Source: Paracentrotus lividus
Lineage: Eukaryota > Echinodermata > Echinoidea > Camarodonta > Echinidae
Length of the DNA stretch: 64,000 nucleotides
Assembly: GCA_940671915.1 (NCBI GenBank)
Contig: CALNVZ010003433.1
Coordinates: 29,932,170-29,996,169, forward strand
Direction: 5' to 3'
Translations under genes and position numbers: made by a program
Notes under the pieces: generated by a model
Told to the model about the DNA's origin: nothing
Database searches by the model: none
The model's input: the letters and a program-made list of their open reading frames with translations, nothing else
Part shown: one piece after another, positions 19,745-31,277 of the stretch
Layout of the letters: every line of letters begins with the position of its first letter
How positions within the stretch are numbered: position 1 is the first letter of the stretch

Positions 19745-20335
19745 AGGGCCGTCACACTGAGATAGTTGTATAATGTCCTTGCCCGTTCTTAAAACAATTG
19801 CTGAACGGGCTTTGATCGGTTGTAACATATAACTTTGAAAAATAATTTCTTGAATACGATACTAGGCAGTTCAAAAATAGTCCTTGTTACGTCGATTTCG
19901 TCTTTATGGCATCCGCAATACGTTATTATCCAGTTCAGATCGAGTAAACCGCTCATTCACTCTATACCGTTCGTAGCACGTCCAAACCGTCACTAAAAGT
20001 GTCCATGCGCAGCACGTTAAAAGTTTGGTACCATGTTCGGAGTAAGTCCTTCTCGTTCAAAGTAAGTCCTTCCGTTTAAGGAACGTTGTCACTACGTTTA
20101 ATTTTAGAACTGGAAGTCAGTCCGACTAAATATTTTTTGAACATGTTCAAAAAATCGGACTGCCTTTTCGTTCTCTCCGTTCGGGCCCGTTCACCAAGTT
20201 CGTAAACAGATTGTAAACGGTCTGTACTATAATTGTAAAAGGCCTGTACTACGTTCAGGCCGTGTGTAAACGGATTGAGCCCGTTCACCAAGAACTACCA
20301 AGAACGTAGTGAGAACTGGTTCAGTGTGACGGGGA
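19745..20335. mobile_element. MITE with CCGTCACACTGA ends, about 590 bp
   Basis: The left end GGGCCGTCACACTGA and the right end TCAGTGTGACGGGG are inverted. The interior has repeated words such as AAGTAAGTCCTT and CCGTTCACCAAG and no coding frame. The target duplication could not be set with confidence. Confidence 0.6.
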
Positions 20336-20736
20336 TTATGACATGCCGTAAATGCGTGTCCGTTCTGCTGTAAAAACCTAGCCCGTTTTGCCCGACCTCA
20401 TGAGTCTTCGTAACTTCAAGCTAATGATAAATATGCAGTGCTCGTTTGAAAGACGTCCTAGCACATATTTAGATCGATTGAAGTTCGGCAATTTCGTTTG
20501 CAATCTCGTTTCGGGTACGTTGCCACCCCGTTAGGACGAGATGGGCTCCCGATTTTTTTGAACACTTATTTGAAAATCCGACCGAGCTAGTCCATAAAGT
20601 TCGTAAACAGATCGTAAAAAGTATTTAACCACGTCCACTCAGTTTACACACAGACTATGCCCGTTCGGCAAAATTTGCAAGGACGTAGTAGGAACGATGC
20701 TCTCAGTATTGTGTACGGTTTTTTTCTGGGTTATAA

Positions 20737-20925
20737 CAGGGGCCGCGGAGCGTTTTTGAAAGTGGAGGGGCTGGGCCGAAGTGGGGGGGGGGGGGGGCTG
20801 AACAGGCTAAAAATCACAAATGTATGGTCATTTTTGCATTTTTGTACACGTTGGCTGGAAAGTGGGGGGGGGGAGGCTGCAGCCCCCCCCCCTAGCCCCC
20901 CCCGGGCCGCGCCCTAACAAGCATG
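20737..20925 (+). repeat. G/C-run-bounded short interspersed repeat (copy 2)
   Basis: Opposite-orientation relative of 12432-12585: the core CACAAATGTATGGTCAT lies between G and C homopolymers, with GGGGCCGCGGAGCG at the left edge and GGGCCGCGCCC at the right. Those edges form an imperfect inverted repeat. Confidence 0.7.
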
Positions 20926-20929
20926 CAAC

Positions 20930-21679
20930 AAAAGATGTATACATAAAAAGGGGAGATAGAACATTTTTAGGAAAACTGAATATATTTACAAACGATATAC
21001 ATGTATATGAATGTACATTGACTTCTGTTCCACCTGATATAACATTTTGAATTTTTAATGCTCGAAATACGCCTGAACTCAACATTGATATAACATATGG
21101 TCTAATGATTTCAAGTTAAACCTTATACATGTCAAAGACTATAAATTGCGGGTGTTTAATCTTAAACTATTGTATAACCTTTTACCAGTAAAAAGTAATC
21201 TTTTAAATGTGGTAAAAGAAGCGACAATTATGTTCAAAGTGTTGAGTAAGATAAAATATTGGTCACGTTTTTATTGAATGCGAATTAAACTAACAATTTC
21301 TAAAACGTATAGAAAACAAATTACAGAGAGTCTTCATTGTTAAAACAAAAATTAGCTGTCTGCATCTTTAAAAAATTGGAAACAATTACTACATCAATTC
21401 ATTTATGCCTTTAGCCTCCAGAATCTATAGTATATACAGTACTTATAAGGTTATATTGGAGGGTAATAAATTAGGGAAAGAAAATAAAAAAGTTGTAGTG
21501 AAACATGTATTAGAAAGAGAAATCAGAAAAAAAATTGTAATGCAAGATTACAATCAGGTAGGAATAAAACCAAGAGAATAATTGAACTACCAAAAGAATT
21601 ATTAGAATTCCTGTGAGATATAGACATGTGTATCAATGTTTGTATTATTTGTTTGTATCATGAATGCTATAAAATGTTA
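20930..21679. other. No gene seen
   Basis: AT-rich stretch without recognisable exons. Short open stretches with frequent K/R codons at about 21450-21620 may be LINE-derived, but no motif was found. Confidence 0.5.
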
Positions 21680-21681
21680 TA

Positions 21682-22532
21682 CCGAGTGAGTCAAAAAAAA
21701 CTTTACACCTAGAAAAATGTCAATAAAAAGAAAACAAATTTATAAACCCCAAATTATTTTACATATTCTAAAAGAGTAACTCCTCCCGCATCTTCTGGTA
21801 CCATTTTTATGTGGTATGTCTTTACGCTTGGATGAACACGACGCATTGTTTGCGAACATGTCAATTTCGCATTGTGCCAGAATGGGAGTAAACTCCAAAC
21901 AACAAAAAGCTAGAAAAAAGCAACTTCATCCTGATTAAAATAGCATAACTTTTTAACGAAAATGTCTTCCGCTTAATAACTTGGCAGGGATGTTGGTACA
22001 CATATTGACTACATTTTGTATGAAGATTAGATTGACTCGTGAGGTAATGCACGAATGAGTACACATTAAAGAGCAAATTGCCACTGACAGACCTAAAAAG
22101 GCCTCCTAGTCCTAATACTTTTGAAAAGTGATTATTTTGTCTTTGACGTGTGATCACTAATGCCTGACTCTACAGATCTATCTCATTTTCATACAAAATG
22201 TAGTCAATATGTGTACCAACATTCCTGCCAAGTTATTAAGCGGAAGACATTTTTGTTAAAAAGTTATGCTATTTTAATCAGGATGAAGTTGCTTTTTTTC
22301 TAGCTTTTTGTTGTTTTGAATTTACTCCCATTCTGGCACAATTCGAAATTGACATGTTCGCAAACAATGCGTCATGTTCATCCAAGCGTAAAGATATATC
22401 ACACAAAAATGGTACCAGAAGATGCGGGAGGAGTTACTCTTTTAGAATATGTAAAATAATTTTGGGTTTATACATTGGTTTTCTTTTTATTGACATTTTT
22501 CTAGGTGTAAAGTTTTTTTTGGACTCACTCGG
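21682..22532. mobile_element. Palindromic Tc1/mariner-like element, 851 bp (family 1, copy A)
   Basis: Ends are CCGAGTGAGTC and its reverse complement GACTCACTCGG, flanked by TA on both sides. Nearly the whole length folds back: arms of about 400 bp (for example GAGTAACTCCTCCCGCATC facing GATGCGGGAGGAGTTACTC) around a short centre. No transposase frame. Copy B is at 27251-28097. Confidence 0.88.
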
Positions 22533-23134
22533 TATAAATGTTCATTATAATATTCATGTTCATGGTGTATCAATGATTTGACTGTGAAATAGATCCTCTG
22601 ATATAGGCAAGAGGAAAAATAATAAAAAGAAGAATATCAAGAAAAACAAAAAACAAAAACAAAAACAACATCGTACCATTATGATGAATAATGTATAACT
22701 TTTTTAAATTATCATTATTTTTTACTATATACAATGTAAATTATTAACACATTACAAACACAAAAGCGGAGAGTGACCTTTGTCGTTTACTAATGGTCTT
22801 TGGACATTGTTGGAGTTTTCGAATCTATTCAAGTTGGAGCGATGCCAATACTTCTTTCTCCCTCCAGCATGTATACCCAGTACTATCTTCCTGTGTGTAA
22901 TTGGTGCATATAACTGGTACCACGACACTGCAGCAAATTTAGTCTTATTCGTGTAATCTTACGATAGTTTGTAACCACCAACTCACCCCTTATTAAATAC
23001 TAAAAGGTAAGTACAATTTCAAATTAGCTATTGTTCAATTGTGTTAACACAGTGCTTGCCGGGTGAGCCAAACATTCTGAATAATATATAACAGTTGGAC
23101 ATAAAAAACTGTTAGAGGTCCATTCAATAATTTC

Positions 23135-23235
23135 CATGACAACATAAATCGAAGCACGATGAAATAGGTCCAATGATAGGCAAGTTCGGCTACAACAGAC
23201 CTCACCTATCGTATTTTGTCAAAACTATTTGATTT
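23135..23235 (+). repeat. Dispersed repeat pairing with 50150-50275
   Basis: About 100 bp, including AATCGAAGCACGATGAAA and ACAACAGACCTCAC, match 50150-50275 in the opposite orientation. No coding frame is shared. Family unknown. Confidence 0.65.
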
Positions 23236-23299
23236 AACATAATTCAGAGAGATAACCATTATTTGATTATTTAGAATGAGTTCTGTTAGATGAGAAGAA

Positions 23300-23405
23300 C
23301 CCCACCAACCTTTTTTTAGCAAACGTGTACTCGAAAATGACCATAGATTTGTGATTTTTAACCTGTTTCAACCCCCTCCATTTTAAAAATGTTCCCCGGC
23401 TCCTG
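23300..23405 (-). repeat. G/C-run-bounded repeat (copy 3, diverged)
   Basis: Shares GCAAACGTGTAC and ATGACCATAGATTTGTG with the copies at 12.4 and 20.7 kb, but has lost the homopolymer flanks. Confidence 0.6.
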
Positions 23406-23489
23406 TCCTGGATCCACTTATTGAAGAGAATAATGGCCTGCTGTACTTAGCCTTCGCTATCATGGCTAGTCACTTGGGGTCATCCCACA

Positions 23490-23755
23490 AGACCGACACC
23501 CACGAGACCGACGGCCCATTAGTCCGACACTAGACAAAAACGGCCTATTATACCGACGCTAGCAAATAAAGACCCATAAGACCGACACTAGAACAAACAG
23601 GCCCACGAGACCGACACCACAATAATATGACCCAAGAGACAGAAAATTCGCAAATAAGGCCCACGACACCGACGGTAGAGCAAAACAGCCCACGAGACCG
23701 ACGTTATATGAAGTATACCCACAAGTCAGACGTTTCTTCAATTAGGCCCATGAAA
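23490..23755. repeat. Degenerate minisatellite of CCCACGAGACCGAC units
   Basis: About eight imperfect units of roughly 30-38 bp, each with CC(C)A(C/T)(A/G)AGACCGAC followed by a variable AC-rich spacer such as ACTAGAACAAACAGG. The units drift toward the right end. Confidence 0.8.
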
Positions 23756-24093
23756 ACGAATATCCAGGGGTTTCATCGGGGCACGAGGCCATGCCCACCC
23801 CCACCCCCTAATATCGGGTAGGCAAAAGGACATCTAAAAGGCAAACCAAAATAATAATAAAAAATTTCCCGAAATAGTTGGTACAAAAATTGAGCCCCCC
23901 TCCTCCTGAAAATCTTCCAAAACCTATGGATTTTTCGAACCTGCCGTTGGTCACCTGCCTCCTTAGTTTTTTTTATTTCATTATCTCTCTGTTGCCCTTC
24001 CACCCATTTGGTGAACTATGCTACGTCGATCTGCAATGTGTATTTTATACATATACATGTATATATATTTTGTTTCGTCTTATTTTGTAATAA

Positions 24094-26150
24094 TAATAAT
24101 AATAATAATTAACATTTATATAGCGCTTTATACATATTTTTTCAAAGCGCTATTACAAAGTACATAAGAAATATTACATAATGAACATAAGATATAAACA
24201 AAGAACGTCAATTACATAACATAATAAATTGGCTTACAGTGTTATTATACAGAAAAATAAATTAATTACAATTATGGTAACATCTTAACTAAGAATTAAA
24301 CAGGTAAGTTTTGAGGTGTTTTTTTTAATGTTTCAACAGTAGGGGCATTACGAATTACAGTGGGAAGATTATTCCAGAGTTTTGGGGCACAGACAGAGAA
24401 AGCTCGATCAACATAGCGGGTATGAGTACGGGGACCGGGTGCAAGCTGAAGGTGAGAAGAGGATGAAGAACGGAGATTCATAGATGAAGTCTGTGCTTTG
24501 GTAGTGATGAGATCGGAAATGTAAGATGGTGCGAGTCCAGCACGGGCCTTGTAGGTAAGAAGAAGTATTGAATTGAATACGTTGTGGGATGTGAAGCCAG
24601 TGCAAAGAGCGGATAATTGGTGTTACATGTTCATGTTTTCTTGTACGTGTGATGAGTCGATCAGCTGTGTTCTGGATCCGTTGCAGCTTGGAGAGTTTGG
24701 TGGTGGGTAGATTAATCAATAAACTATTACAGTAATCCAGTTGAGATATTACAAAAGCATTGACGAGGCGCTCAGTGGAACTTTGGTCGAGGTACTTTCG
24801 CAGTTTACCGATCTTGTGGATACCAAATAAAGCAGCTTTGCATAGTTTCCGGAAATGGTGCTTCATGTTAAGATTGTTGTCCACCATGACACCGAGGTCC
24901 TTTGCAGATTCCGATGGAGCGATTGTTGTACCATCAACATTGAAATCTGGTAGTTCACTGGGGTTGCGAAATGCTGAAGTCACATGTAACAATTCAGTCT
25001 TGGCACCATTAAGCTTGAGGTTACTCCTTCCAGCCCAGGCTTTTACATCTGAAAGACATTGCTCAAGTATCGTCACCCCACTGGATATTTCACTCTGCTC
25101 AAGAATGACATACAGTTGAGTATCGTCTGCGTATATCATATGACGTACACCATGGTGGGAAGGCAAGCCACTCTAAAGCAACTCTACAGAGTCCATATCT
25201 ATCTCGAAAACGTTGAACCATCTTCGTATGTTCAATCGTATCGAAGGCCGCCGAATAGTCGAGGAGAATCAAGACAGCTTCAAGTTCTTTGTCGATAGCG
25301 AGCAAGAGATCATTATTGACCCTCAGAAGTGCTGTTTCAGTCGAATGATACTGGCGGTACGCAGATTGCATTGCGGGAAATAAGTTGTTGTCCTCTAGGT
25401 ACGTCCTTAGCTTTTAGGTACGGGCAGCCACAATTCTTTCAAGAATCTTCGCGATAAACAACTGGTTGGCGATAGGCCTGTAGCTGTTAAAGTCATTCTG
25501 ACCCAGGCATGACTTTTTCAATAAAGGAATGACGTATGATTTCTTGAATGACGCAGGTACAATTCAAGATGTAGGCCTGATGAAAGCCATGCTGGCCGAC
25601 AGCTTGTGAATTAAAGGTAGTATCAGCCTTTTTTACAAATTGCGAAAACTAATGCAACTTGGCATAACTGTAGAATATGATCGACCTATACTGTCTATTC
25701 AATCTTACTGTCATAGGTTGCCTAGATCAGTAATACGAAACGAAAATCTGACCACCAATCTTGACCAGCGCTCCGTCAACATCGTTGATATTACAGCGCG
25801 TGCGGCACGGACCGCACACGGCAATATACACACGGCGCATCAGCGTGCATTATTCTCTGCGCTAACGGTCAGCGGTTCGCACCGTACGGTATATTTTTCG
25901 AGGTTCGAAAAAATAGGAATGAATTTTGATAATCGCAATATAATGACAAACATACACATTTGAGCTTAATCAAGTTGTGGGATGATATAGTCATTGGTAT
26001 ACTACTATATCCTCTCCAAAAATAGAAATTTAATATTTTTGCCTGCAAAAGGCTGACACTACCTTTAAAGGAATTTGAGAGCTACGTTTCGAGTCATCTG
26101 TTTCATTCATTTCGCCTATACTAAATAACAGATGGTTCACTGCATAGCAC
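24094..26150 (-). mobile_element. CR1-like LINE, 3' part with reverse transcriptase, broken
   Basis: Minus strand. From about 25560: KKSYVIPLLKK, NSYRPIANQLFIAKILERIV, then AYRQYHSTETALLRVNNDLL and LLDYSAAFDTIEH. A deletion removes the usual 'GVPQGSVLGP' block near 25165. MIYADDTQLYV (catalytic YADD), NLKLNGAKTELLH, DYCNSLL and LQRIQNTADRLI follow down to about 24560, with LWNNLPTVIRNAPTVETLKK at 24380. The 3' end reads AGCGCTATATAAATGTTAA and then (TTA)n, the CR1/L2-style tail. There is at least one stop near 25415 and a frame change near 24540. A MITE (25615-26064) interrupts its upstream part. Confidence 0.88.
25615..26064. mobile_element. 450-bp MITE with TTAA target duplication, inside the LINE
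   Basis: Ends AGGTAGTATCAGCCTTTT and AAAAGGCTGACACTACCT are inverted repeats. TTAA flanks both sides (25611-25614, 26065-26068), as for piggyBac or Kolobok superfamilies. The interior is palindrome-poor and includes a CG-rich GCGCGTGCGGCACGG block. Confidence 0.8.
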
Positions 26151-26186
26151 GTTACTCAAGGGGCCCGTTTTCACTATATATATATA

Positions 26187-27224
26187 CAGTGTGTTCCTAA
26201 AAAAAGGTAATTGATGTTCAAAGGTCAGTCATTTCAAAAGTATATGGTTTATTTTTGTGATTTGTTTACTAAAATACTAAGTAACTCATCAGCTTTAATT
26301 TGCGACATTGCTTACGTCCAAACTGTAATGGGTCACAGAGTTAGGGTCCTTTGAAGGTGATAGGTACAAAACCCATTTTTTCCAAGTTTTTCGTTTTTAG
26401 GGTATAAAACCAACTTTTTGTTAAATTTTTGGTTTCATAGTTTTTGGGGGTTTTGTCACACAAAGTTTCAATGAAATGCAATTTCATTTCTCATATAGGA
26501 CCTATCTCAATGGCAATGAGAGGGGTTCGCCATTATGAGTCTCTTGAGTCGTGGAGACGCCGTGGTGACGTCTCCTGAGACTTCAGGGCGTCGAGGGAAA
26601 ATGGAACAAAAGTCAAACATGTTCAATCTTTTAGTAGACGCCACCAAGTAAAAATTATTAGCCCGTTCGATTTCTTTTAATCGTTAGCAAGTTCCAACAA
26701 CGTCTCTGCGACGTCGTGGATACTGAAGGGACGTCGCGGCAACCGTCCGCAAAGATGTCACAAAGACTTGCTCACGTATTAAAGAAGTCTACTAAAAGAT
26801 TGGACATGTTTGACATTTGTTTGGTTTTTCTCGCGACTTCTTGCATAATCAAGAGACGTCGCGGCGACCTCTCCGAGACTCCGGAGACTCATGCATAATC
26901 GAGAACCCATGTCATTGCCAGTGAGATAAGTCCTTTGACAAATGAAACTTTGTGTGACAAAACCCCCAAAACTATGACACCAAAATTTTATAAAAAGTTG
27001 GTTTCATACCCTAAAAACGAAAAACTTGGAATAAATGGGTTTTGTACCTATCACCTTCAAAGGACCCTAACTCTGTGACCCATTACAGTTTAGACGTAAG
27101 CAATATCTCAAATTAAAGCTGATGAGTTACTTAGTATTTTCGTAAATAAATTTCAAAAATAAATCATACACTTTTGAAATGACTGACCTTTGAACTTCGA
27201 TTACCTTTTTTTAGGAACTCACTG
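26187..27224. mobile_element. Foldback Tc1/mariner-like element, 1,038 bp
   Basis: Ends CAGTGTGTTCCTAAAAAAAG and CTTTTTTTAGGAACTCACTG are inverted, flanked by TA within (TA)n. Arms of about 330 bp pair (for example CACCTTCAAAGGACCCTAAC). The centre, about 26535-26900, holds a second inverted segment with GAGTCTC/GAGACTC ends and many GACGTC words, probably a nested insert. Confidence 0.88.
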
Positions 27225-27250
27225 TATATATATATATATATACATGTATA

Positions 27251-28097
27251 CCGAGTGCGTCAGAAAAAACTTTACACCTAGAAAAATGTCAATAAAAAGA
27301 AAACCAATTTATAAACTCCAAATTTTTATACATATTCTGAAAGAGTAACTCCTCCCGCATCTTTTGGTACCAATTTTGTGTGTTATGTGGTTACGCTTGG
27401 ATGAACACAACGCATTGTTTGCGAACATGTCAATTTTGAATTGTGCCAGAATGGGAGTAAAATCAAAACAATAAAAAGCTAGAAAAAAAGCAACTTCATC
27501 CTGATTAAAATAGCATATTAACTTTTTAATGAAAATTTCTTCCGCTTAATATCTTGGCAGGGGTATTGTAACACATATTGACTACATTTTGTATGAAAAT
27601 GAGATAGATCTGTAGAGTCTGGCATGAGTGAGCACACGTCAAAGACAAAATAATCACTTTTTAAAAGTATTAGGAGGCCTTTTTAGGTCTGTCAGTGGCA
27701 ATTTACTCTTTGATGTTTACTCATTCGTGCATTACTTGACGAGTCAATCTAATTTTCATACAAAATGTAGTCAATATGTGTAACAACACCCCTGCAAAGT
27801 TATTAAGCGGAAGACATTTTCGTTAAAAGGTTATGCTATTATAATCAGGATGAAGTTGCTTTTTTCTAGCTTTTTGTTGTTTTGATTTTACTCCCATTCT
27901 GGCACAATTCGAAATTGACATATTCGCAAACAATGCGTTGTGTTCATCCAAGCGTAACGACACACCACACAAAAATGGTACCAGAAGATGCGGGAGGAGT
28001 TACTCTTTCGGAATATGTAAGATAATTTGGGATTTATAAATTGGTTTTCTTTTTATTAACAATTTTCTAGGTGTAAAGTTTTTTTTGACTCACCCGG
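27251..28097. mobile_element. Palindromic Tc1/mariner-like element, 847 bp (family 1, copy B)
   Basis: Same family as 21682-22532: ends CCGAGTGCGTC and GACTCACCCGG, TA on both sides, the same foldback arms. It lies 26 bp after the previous element, separated only by a TA-rich spacer. Confidence 0.88.
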
Positions 28098-28113
28098 TAT
28101 ATATATATATATA

Positions 28114-28560
28114 CAGTCTGTGTCAAATAAAATGGTACAAGTGGAATTTTTTTTTTATAGTATGAAGATTAATCACAGCCTGCTATTGTTTGGTATTTTC
28201 ATAAAGCAGGAAGATCACACTTTCACCTGCAATTTTTTTTCATCACATTTGGTGTTGTAATTTTTGAAATATGACCAGTTTTCTACGATCAACACAAATC
28301 CATTTTTCGCACGCCGTCCCATGCCTTTGTGTATAGGTTTCGCATAGTGGCCATGAAGTTGCTCAATATCGATTTGTTCCTCGTCGCACAAAATTTAGCA
28401 TAACTTTTGTTTTACGAAAGCAAATTACACAGAACAAAGCGCATCAGCAAGGAAAATCTTTTGGCTTTAGTTTGGTACCACATACACACATTATTTGGAA
28501 ATATTTCACACCTAAATATTTTTTTCCCGACGGTAACATTTTTTTTAAAAACACAGACTG
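28114..28560. mobile_element. TA-flanked MITE, CAGTCTGTGT family, 447 bp (copy C)
   Basis: Ends CAGTCTGTGTCAAATAAAAT and ACACAGACTG, with TA at 28112-28113 and 28561-28562. The inverted ends pair over about 30 bp (CAGTCTGTGT, ATGGTAC/GTAACAT). The interior matches 40191-40648 along its length. No coding capacity. Confidence 0.85.
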
Positions 28561-28610
28561 TATATGTATATATATATAAAGAAATACAATTTGAATGAAA
28601 AACCGTAGAG

Positions 28611-28644
<34 letters not shown>

Positions 28645-28647
<3 letters not shown>

Positions 28648-30551
28648 ACAACACAAAAAGAAAGTTCCCCCTATTTCAGATATCAATAATTTTTGAACCA
28701 GGAAGAATTTTAAAAATCTAATTATATGTCCATGTAGGGAATTTAATTAGCCACAATGGGAGCGAACTTTAGGAAAAATCATCAAGTCATGCTTCAGTGA
28801 GTAATGGTTGAATGCAAAAATGTCATTTTTTGAAGTTCGCAAGCCTAAAATGGCAACTTTGATTCAATGATAACGGACCCATTTTCTGATTTTAAACATT
28901 TTACACGTCAGAATGTGTGCAAAACGTGCTTACAAATATACGGAAAAGAAATTTGCGTCAAATTTTACGGTTGGGTAAGCATGAAGCAAAAATTGCCCAA
29001 ACAACGATTTTTATTTCTTTGCCATGGTATTATTGATCAAATATGATGGAATTCCTGTTGTGGAAGTGTATACAACCAATATCCATTCGTTCACGGTTGA
29101 ATGAACCCACCAAACATCCAAAGAATAGGCCATTTTTGAATAACGAAAATGCATTGCTGTAATTTTATGCACTAGAAAGAATCTCAATAACATTTTTTGG
29201 GTTGTATTCATTTTGTTTGGGCACATGTCAATGATCCTATGCTTCAGTGAGCACGTGAGACTGGAAGAGCCCTTTTGTCACACACTGGACTAAAATTCAA
29301 ATTCTTGCTTTGATTCAATATAACAATTCTTTTTGGGGAGTACTTTTGATTTTATTTTTACAAAAATCCCGATGTTTCACGCCTCAGTGGGCACAAGATA
29401 CAAGAATATTATGAAAATGAGAAGAAAGTTTAGGGCTTCGTCATGGTTCAGTGACTTTTCGAATACGTAATTTGAATCAAGATCATGTTAGCTAAAGATC
29501 AGTTGAAGCTGTATGCCAAGTTTCGTGACATAACTCACAGTAGAATTAACAATAATCATCATTAAAATTGGCCGAATTTCACATTTGTCAGATATTGATT
29601 TCATCCTCCATTGACTTTATGTACAGAGGTTTAACAAAAGTTTAGCAAAAGTGAAATTTGGCATATTTTAATTGTCAGTTTTTGTCCATTTGACTGTGAA
29701 TTATTTTTTGAAACTTTGCACATGGCTTCAACTGGTCTCTAACTAACATGATCTTTATTTAAATTACGTATTCGAAAAGTCACTGAACCATGACGAAGCC
29801 CCAAACTTTCTTCTCATTTTCATGATTGTGCCCACCGAGGCGTAAAACATCGGGATTTGTGTGAAAATAAAATAAAAAATACTCCCCGGAAAGAATTGTT
29901 ACATTCAATCAAAGTAAGAATTTGAATTTTAGTCAGTACATGAGAATAGGGCTTTTCTAGTCTCACGTGCTCACTGAAGCATTAATTTGTTAATAAAAGC
30001 CATAGGATCATAGAGATGCTCTCTAGTGCATAAAATTACTGCAATACCTCTTCGTAATTCTAAATTGACCTATTTTGGGGTTGTTTGATGGGTTTTATTA
30101 ACTGTGAATGAAAAGATATTGATTGCATACACATCAAAAACAGGAATTCCCTCACATTTAATCAAATATACCATGGCAAAGAAATTAAAATCGCAGTTTG
30201 GGCAATTTTTGCTGTATGGTCACTCAACCGTGAAATTTGACGCAAATTTCCTTTCCGTATTTTTGGAAGCACGTTTTGCATACATTCTGACGTGTAAAAT
30301 GTTTAAAATCTGAAAATGGGTCCGATATCATTGAATCAAATTTGTGATTTTAGGCTTGTGAACTTCAATAAATGTCATTTTTTCCATTCAACCATTGCTC
30401 AGTAAAGCATGACTTGATGATTTTTCCTAAAATTCACTCCCATTGCAGCTAATTAAATTCCCTACATGGCCATATAATTAGATTTTTTAAATTCCTCGTG
30501 GTTGAAAAATTATTGATATCTGAAATTGGGGGAACTTTCTTTTTGTGCTGT

Positions 30552-30555
<4 letters not shown>
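28645..30555. mobile_element. Long foldback element, 1.9 kb, between (TA)n tracts
   Basis: Left end AACACAACACAAAAAGAAAG and right end CTTTCTTTTTGTGCTGTGTT pair, and the arms run about 900 bp each. Examples are TCATCAAGTCATGCTTCA and its complement, and matched segments around 29440 and 29790. The element sits exactly between two (TA)n microsatellites. No transposase frame is visible. Confidence 0.88.

Positions 30556-30599
<44 letters not shown>
30556..30599. repeat. (TA)n microsatellite
   Basis: A pure TA run ends the chain of foldback elements. A second, longer TA run lies at 30803-30862, and others at 28614-28643, 49970-50010 and 52304-52358. Confidence 0.95.
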
Positions 30600-30601
<2 letters not shown>

Positions 30602-30802
30602 CAGGAAAGACGGAGTTTCCTCCCAACTACTGTCAGTTTCTTGCCGGAGCAATCATCAGGTTGGTGAAGATTCGTTTGGAAGAGAAAAACATTAATAGTT
30701 TGAAAGGAGTAAATAAAACAGTTACTAAAAGAAGCCCACGTCTAAGATCGATTACGTAGAGCACTTTTGGACGTTCCATGGTCTAACTCACGGATATATA
30801 GG

Positions 30803-30865
<63 letters not shown>

Positions 30866-31277
30866 ACATCATAACAGGAAAACAAACGCATTTCTACTTC
30901 CATCCATTTAAATCTCCTTGCTCTTCCTCGAAAACTCTGGAGGAGGGGGCAGGGAATTTAATGCGTATTCGCTATTGAAAATTGAATGTGATTTGGGTGG
31001 AAAATATATTTCATCTAACCATTTACAAAAGTAGTTACTGTGACACCGTATCATCGCAACACAACATCGGTCCTCATGGACGGTATCTATAAGGATGTAT
31101 CAAAAGAATATTAAAGGTGTGTAGTCAACGCTCCTCCTTTCGAAATCCTGAACCCCTCTATGATAATACACTTTCTCAAGTCACATCACAAAGTTTACAA
31201 AAGTATAGTAAAATTGCTGTATTTTAGTAAGGAAATGCAAATCAATGTTTTTCTATCCTTTATTCTTTTTTCCAGTC
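30600..31277. other. Leader region of the TRIM-like gene; no other gene seen
   Basis: Contains a short open frame at about 30603-30759 (reading TEFPPNYCQFLAGAIIRL and then basic residues) of unknown meaning and the TA run at 30803-30862. A polypyrimidine tract plus TTTTTTCCAG at about 31260-31275 looks like the acceptor of a 5'-UTR intron. The first exon and promoter were not located. Confidence 0.5.

Noticed and set aside
24760-25298. Plus-strand frames opposite the CR1-like LINE
   Set aside because: Shadow of the minus-strand reverse transcriptase.
31245-31277. Upstream in-frame ATG extending the B-box protein by 11 residues
   Set aside because: The extra residues translate a polypyrimidine tract and CAG acceptor; the paralogue has the same layout without that ATG.
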